Origin: Roseovarius indicus | GTDB lineage: Bacteria; Pseudomonadota; Alphaproteobacteria; Rhodobacterales; Rhodobacteraceae | NCBI RefSeq assembly: GCF_008728195.1 | Contig: NZ_CP031598.1 | Location: 1,674,001 to 1,738,000 of the forward strand | Length of the DNA: 64,000 nucleotides | Reading direction: 5' to 3' | In this document: positions 63,260 to 64,000 of the stretch, in pieces | Numbering within the stretch: the stretch's first letter is position 1 | Layout: every line of letters starts with the position of its first letter | The notes under the pieces: model-generated | Seen by the model: only the letters and a program-made list of their open reading frames with translations | Told to the model about the DNA's origin: nothing | Database searches by the model: none | Program-made: the position numbers and the translations under genes

Positions 63260-63763
63260 CTACAAAACCAATTCGGTTTCGCCGCCGCAACTCATCCATG
63301 GTACGTCCTGGAACGCCGCCATTTCCCGCCACCGCGCACTCCCCGGTAGCACCTTGGCCAGGAAGCGCCCGGCATATTCGCCTGCCTCCGCCCGTGCGAT
63401 CTCATCGAAACGCGCCATGCGGCGGGGAGCGTCGAAGACCCAGAGCACCAACGTGTTCGCCCGCAGGCCGAAATAGCGGCGATGGGCCTCTGTCACGAAC
63501 ATTTCACGATAGAGCTTGATCGAACGCTGCAGGCTCTTGCAGTGCTTTGCCGATCGGAGCGGTTCGGTGCCGCGATCAAACTCAAGCAGGAACGCCCGGT
63601 AGCAGTCAGGGTATTTCAGCGCGAAGAGCTGATCCGGGATCAGCTGACGGCCGCCAACCGGGACTGGCAGCGCTGCAGCGTTGCGCGCCAGGATCGTATG
63701 ACCGGGAATGAATTCATGACGCCGTTTTTGCACGGCGATATCAAGCGAGCTGGTGACGGCCAC
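63260..63763 (-). pseudogene. Replication-relaxation family protein, N-terminally truncated
   Basis: The 167-residue reading contains ALPVPVGGRQLIPDQLFALK, YRAFLLEFDRGTEPLRSA, SIKLYREMFVTEAHRRYFG and NTLVLWVFDAPRRMARF. These are the core of the Replic_Relax domain found in plasmid and mobilisation-associated proteins. The N-terminal half is missing or frameshifted; upstream to 63948 another frame looks coding. Its presence suggests plasmid origin for this end of the window. The start (GTG at 63763) is arbitrary. Confidence 0.55.
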
Positions 63764-63973
63764 GACCAGAAACCCATGCCAGCGAACGGACGGGGAGGAC
63801 CTTTGGCGCGATCTGGGAGCCGGCCTACGACCGTCGGGTTCGCCACTATCGGAGCGATGTGAGGACGGCGGCAGCGCCTGACCTGCTCCATCTGCGGCCC
63901 ACGCTTAAGTTCCTCGGCGTCTCGCGCTCCCCGCTCTTCATAGATCACCGAGATGTCGTCGCGAGCCCGGGGG

Positions 63974-64000
63974 AAACCCGATACACCTTAGATCAGGCGC
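63974..64000 (+). repeat. Second copy of an IS3-element segment at the window edge
   Basis: Bases 63974-63996 repeat 61203-61225 exactly (AAACCCGATACACC and nine more). In the first copy this segment lies inside the OrfB C-terminal codons, so a second IS3-family copy or fragment probably continues past the window. Confidence 0.7.

Overview
The window is high-GC alphaproteobacterial DNA, most likely from a member of the Roseobacter group (Rhodobacteraceae). The gene families support this: TRAP transporters with DctP/Q/M, PotABCD-type and Liv-type ABC importers, and a RpiR/LysR/GntR regulator set. The dense IS6-family insertions, IS3, IS5 and IS481 debris, and a broken replication-relaxation gene at the right end suggest a plasmid, chromid or genomic island. 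That assignment is inference. No rRNA, tRNA, CRISPR array or replication origin was seen.

Layout. (1) 1-9.95 kb is a copper/silver island. It holds the tail of a cytochrome c, a Cu(+) P-type ATPase behind a CueR-type promoter, and a divergent RND efflux operon: a small Met/His/Cys-rich exported protein, a CusB-like adaptor carrying four CusF-like modules, CusA, and a separate CusF-like protein. An intact IS5-family element with a 3-bp target duplication sits between the two arms. (2) 10.2-17.1 kb has IS6 copies and remnants flanking a RpiR regulator, an N-formylglutamate amidohydrolase-type enzyme and a TRAP transporter. The next gene, apparently a glutamine-synthetase-family enzyme, is cut after 23 codons by an IS6 end. 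(3) 17.2-24.7 kb has a LysR gene convergent with a polyamine/guanidino-type operon: ureohydrolase, Pot-type ABC importer, zinc alcohol dehydrogenase, and nitrilase-superfamily amidase. (4) 25.1-29.1 kb has an IS6 remnant, then a response regulator, histidine kinase and periplasmic molybdopterin-domain-like protein in one overlapping operon. (5) 29.3-36.6 kb is a run of membrane and exported proteins of unknown role: a multi-spanning protein, an SH3-like protein, a DUF3137-like protein, a VWA protein with 88-residue repeats, and a HEXXH protein. (6) 37.0-44.8 kb has a second Pot-type importer operon with a large glycoside-hydrolase-like cytoplasmic protein and a divergent LysR. (7) 44.8-47.8 kb is a tandem array of three IS6 copies with two 155-bp spacers. 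(8) 48.0-60.9 kb is a catabolic cluster: SMP-30 lactonase-like protein, two divergent ThDP enzymes, GntR with twin operators, Liv-type ABC importer, zinc dehydrogenase, SDR, and quinone oxidoreductase. (9) 60.9-64 kb has IS debris around a GT87-type membrane protein and a truncated plasmid gene.

The window reads as a patchwork of self-contained uptake-plus-catabolism modules, each with its own regulator, joined by IS6-family elements. Several element copies are visibly dead through lost catalytic Asp residues or nonsense codons. The least explained parts are the secreted VWA/metalloprotease neighbourhood, the glycoside-hydrolase-like protein paired with a polyamine-type importer, and the two-ThDP-enzyme catabolic cluster. 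Coordinates of starts are my choices from codon phase and ribosome-binding sites. All family names come from motif recognition, not from a database search.
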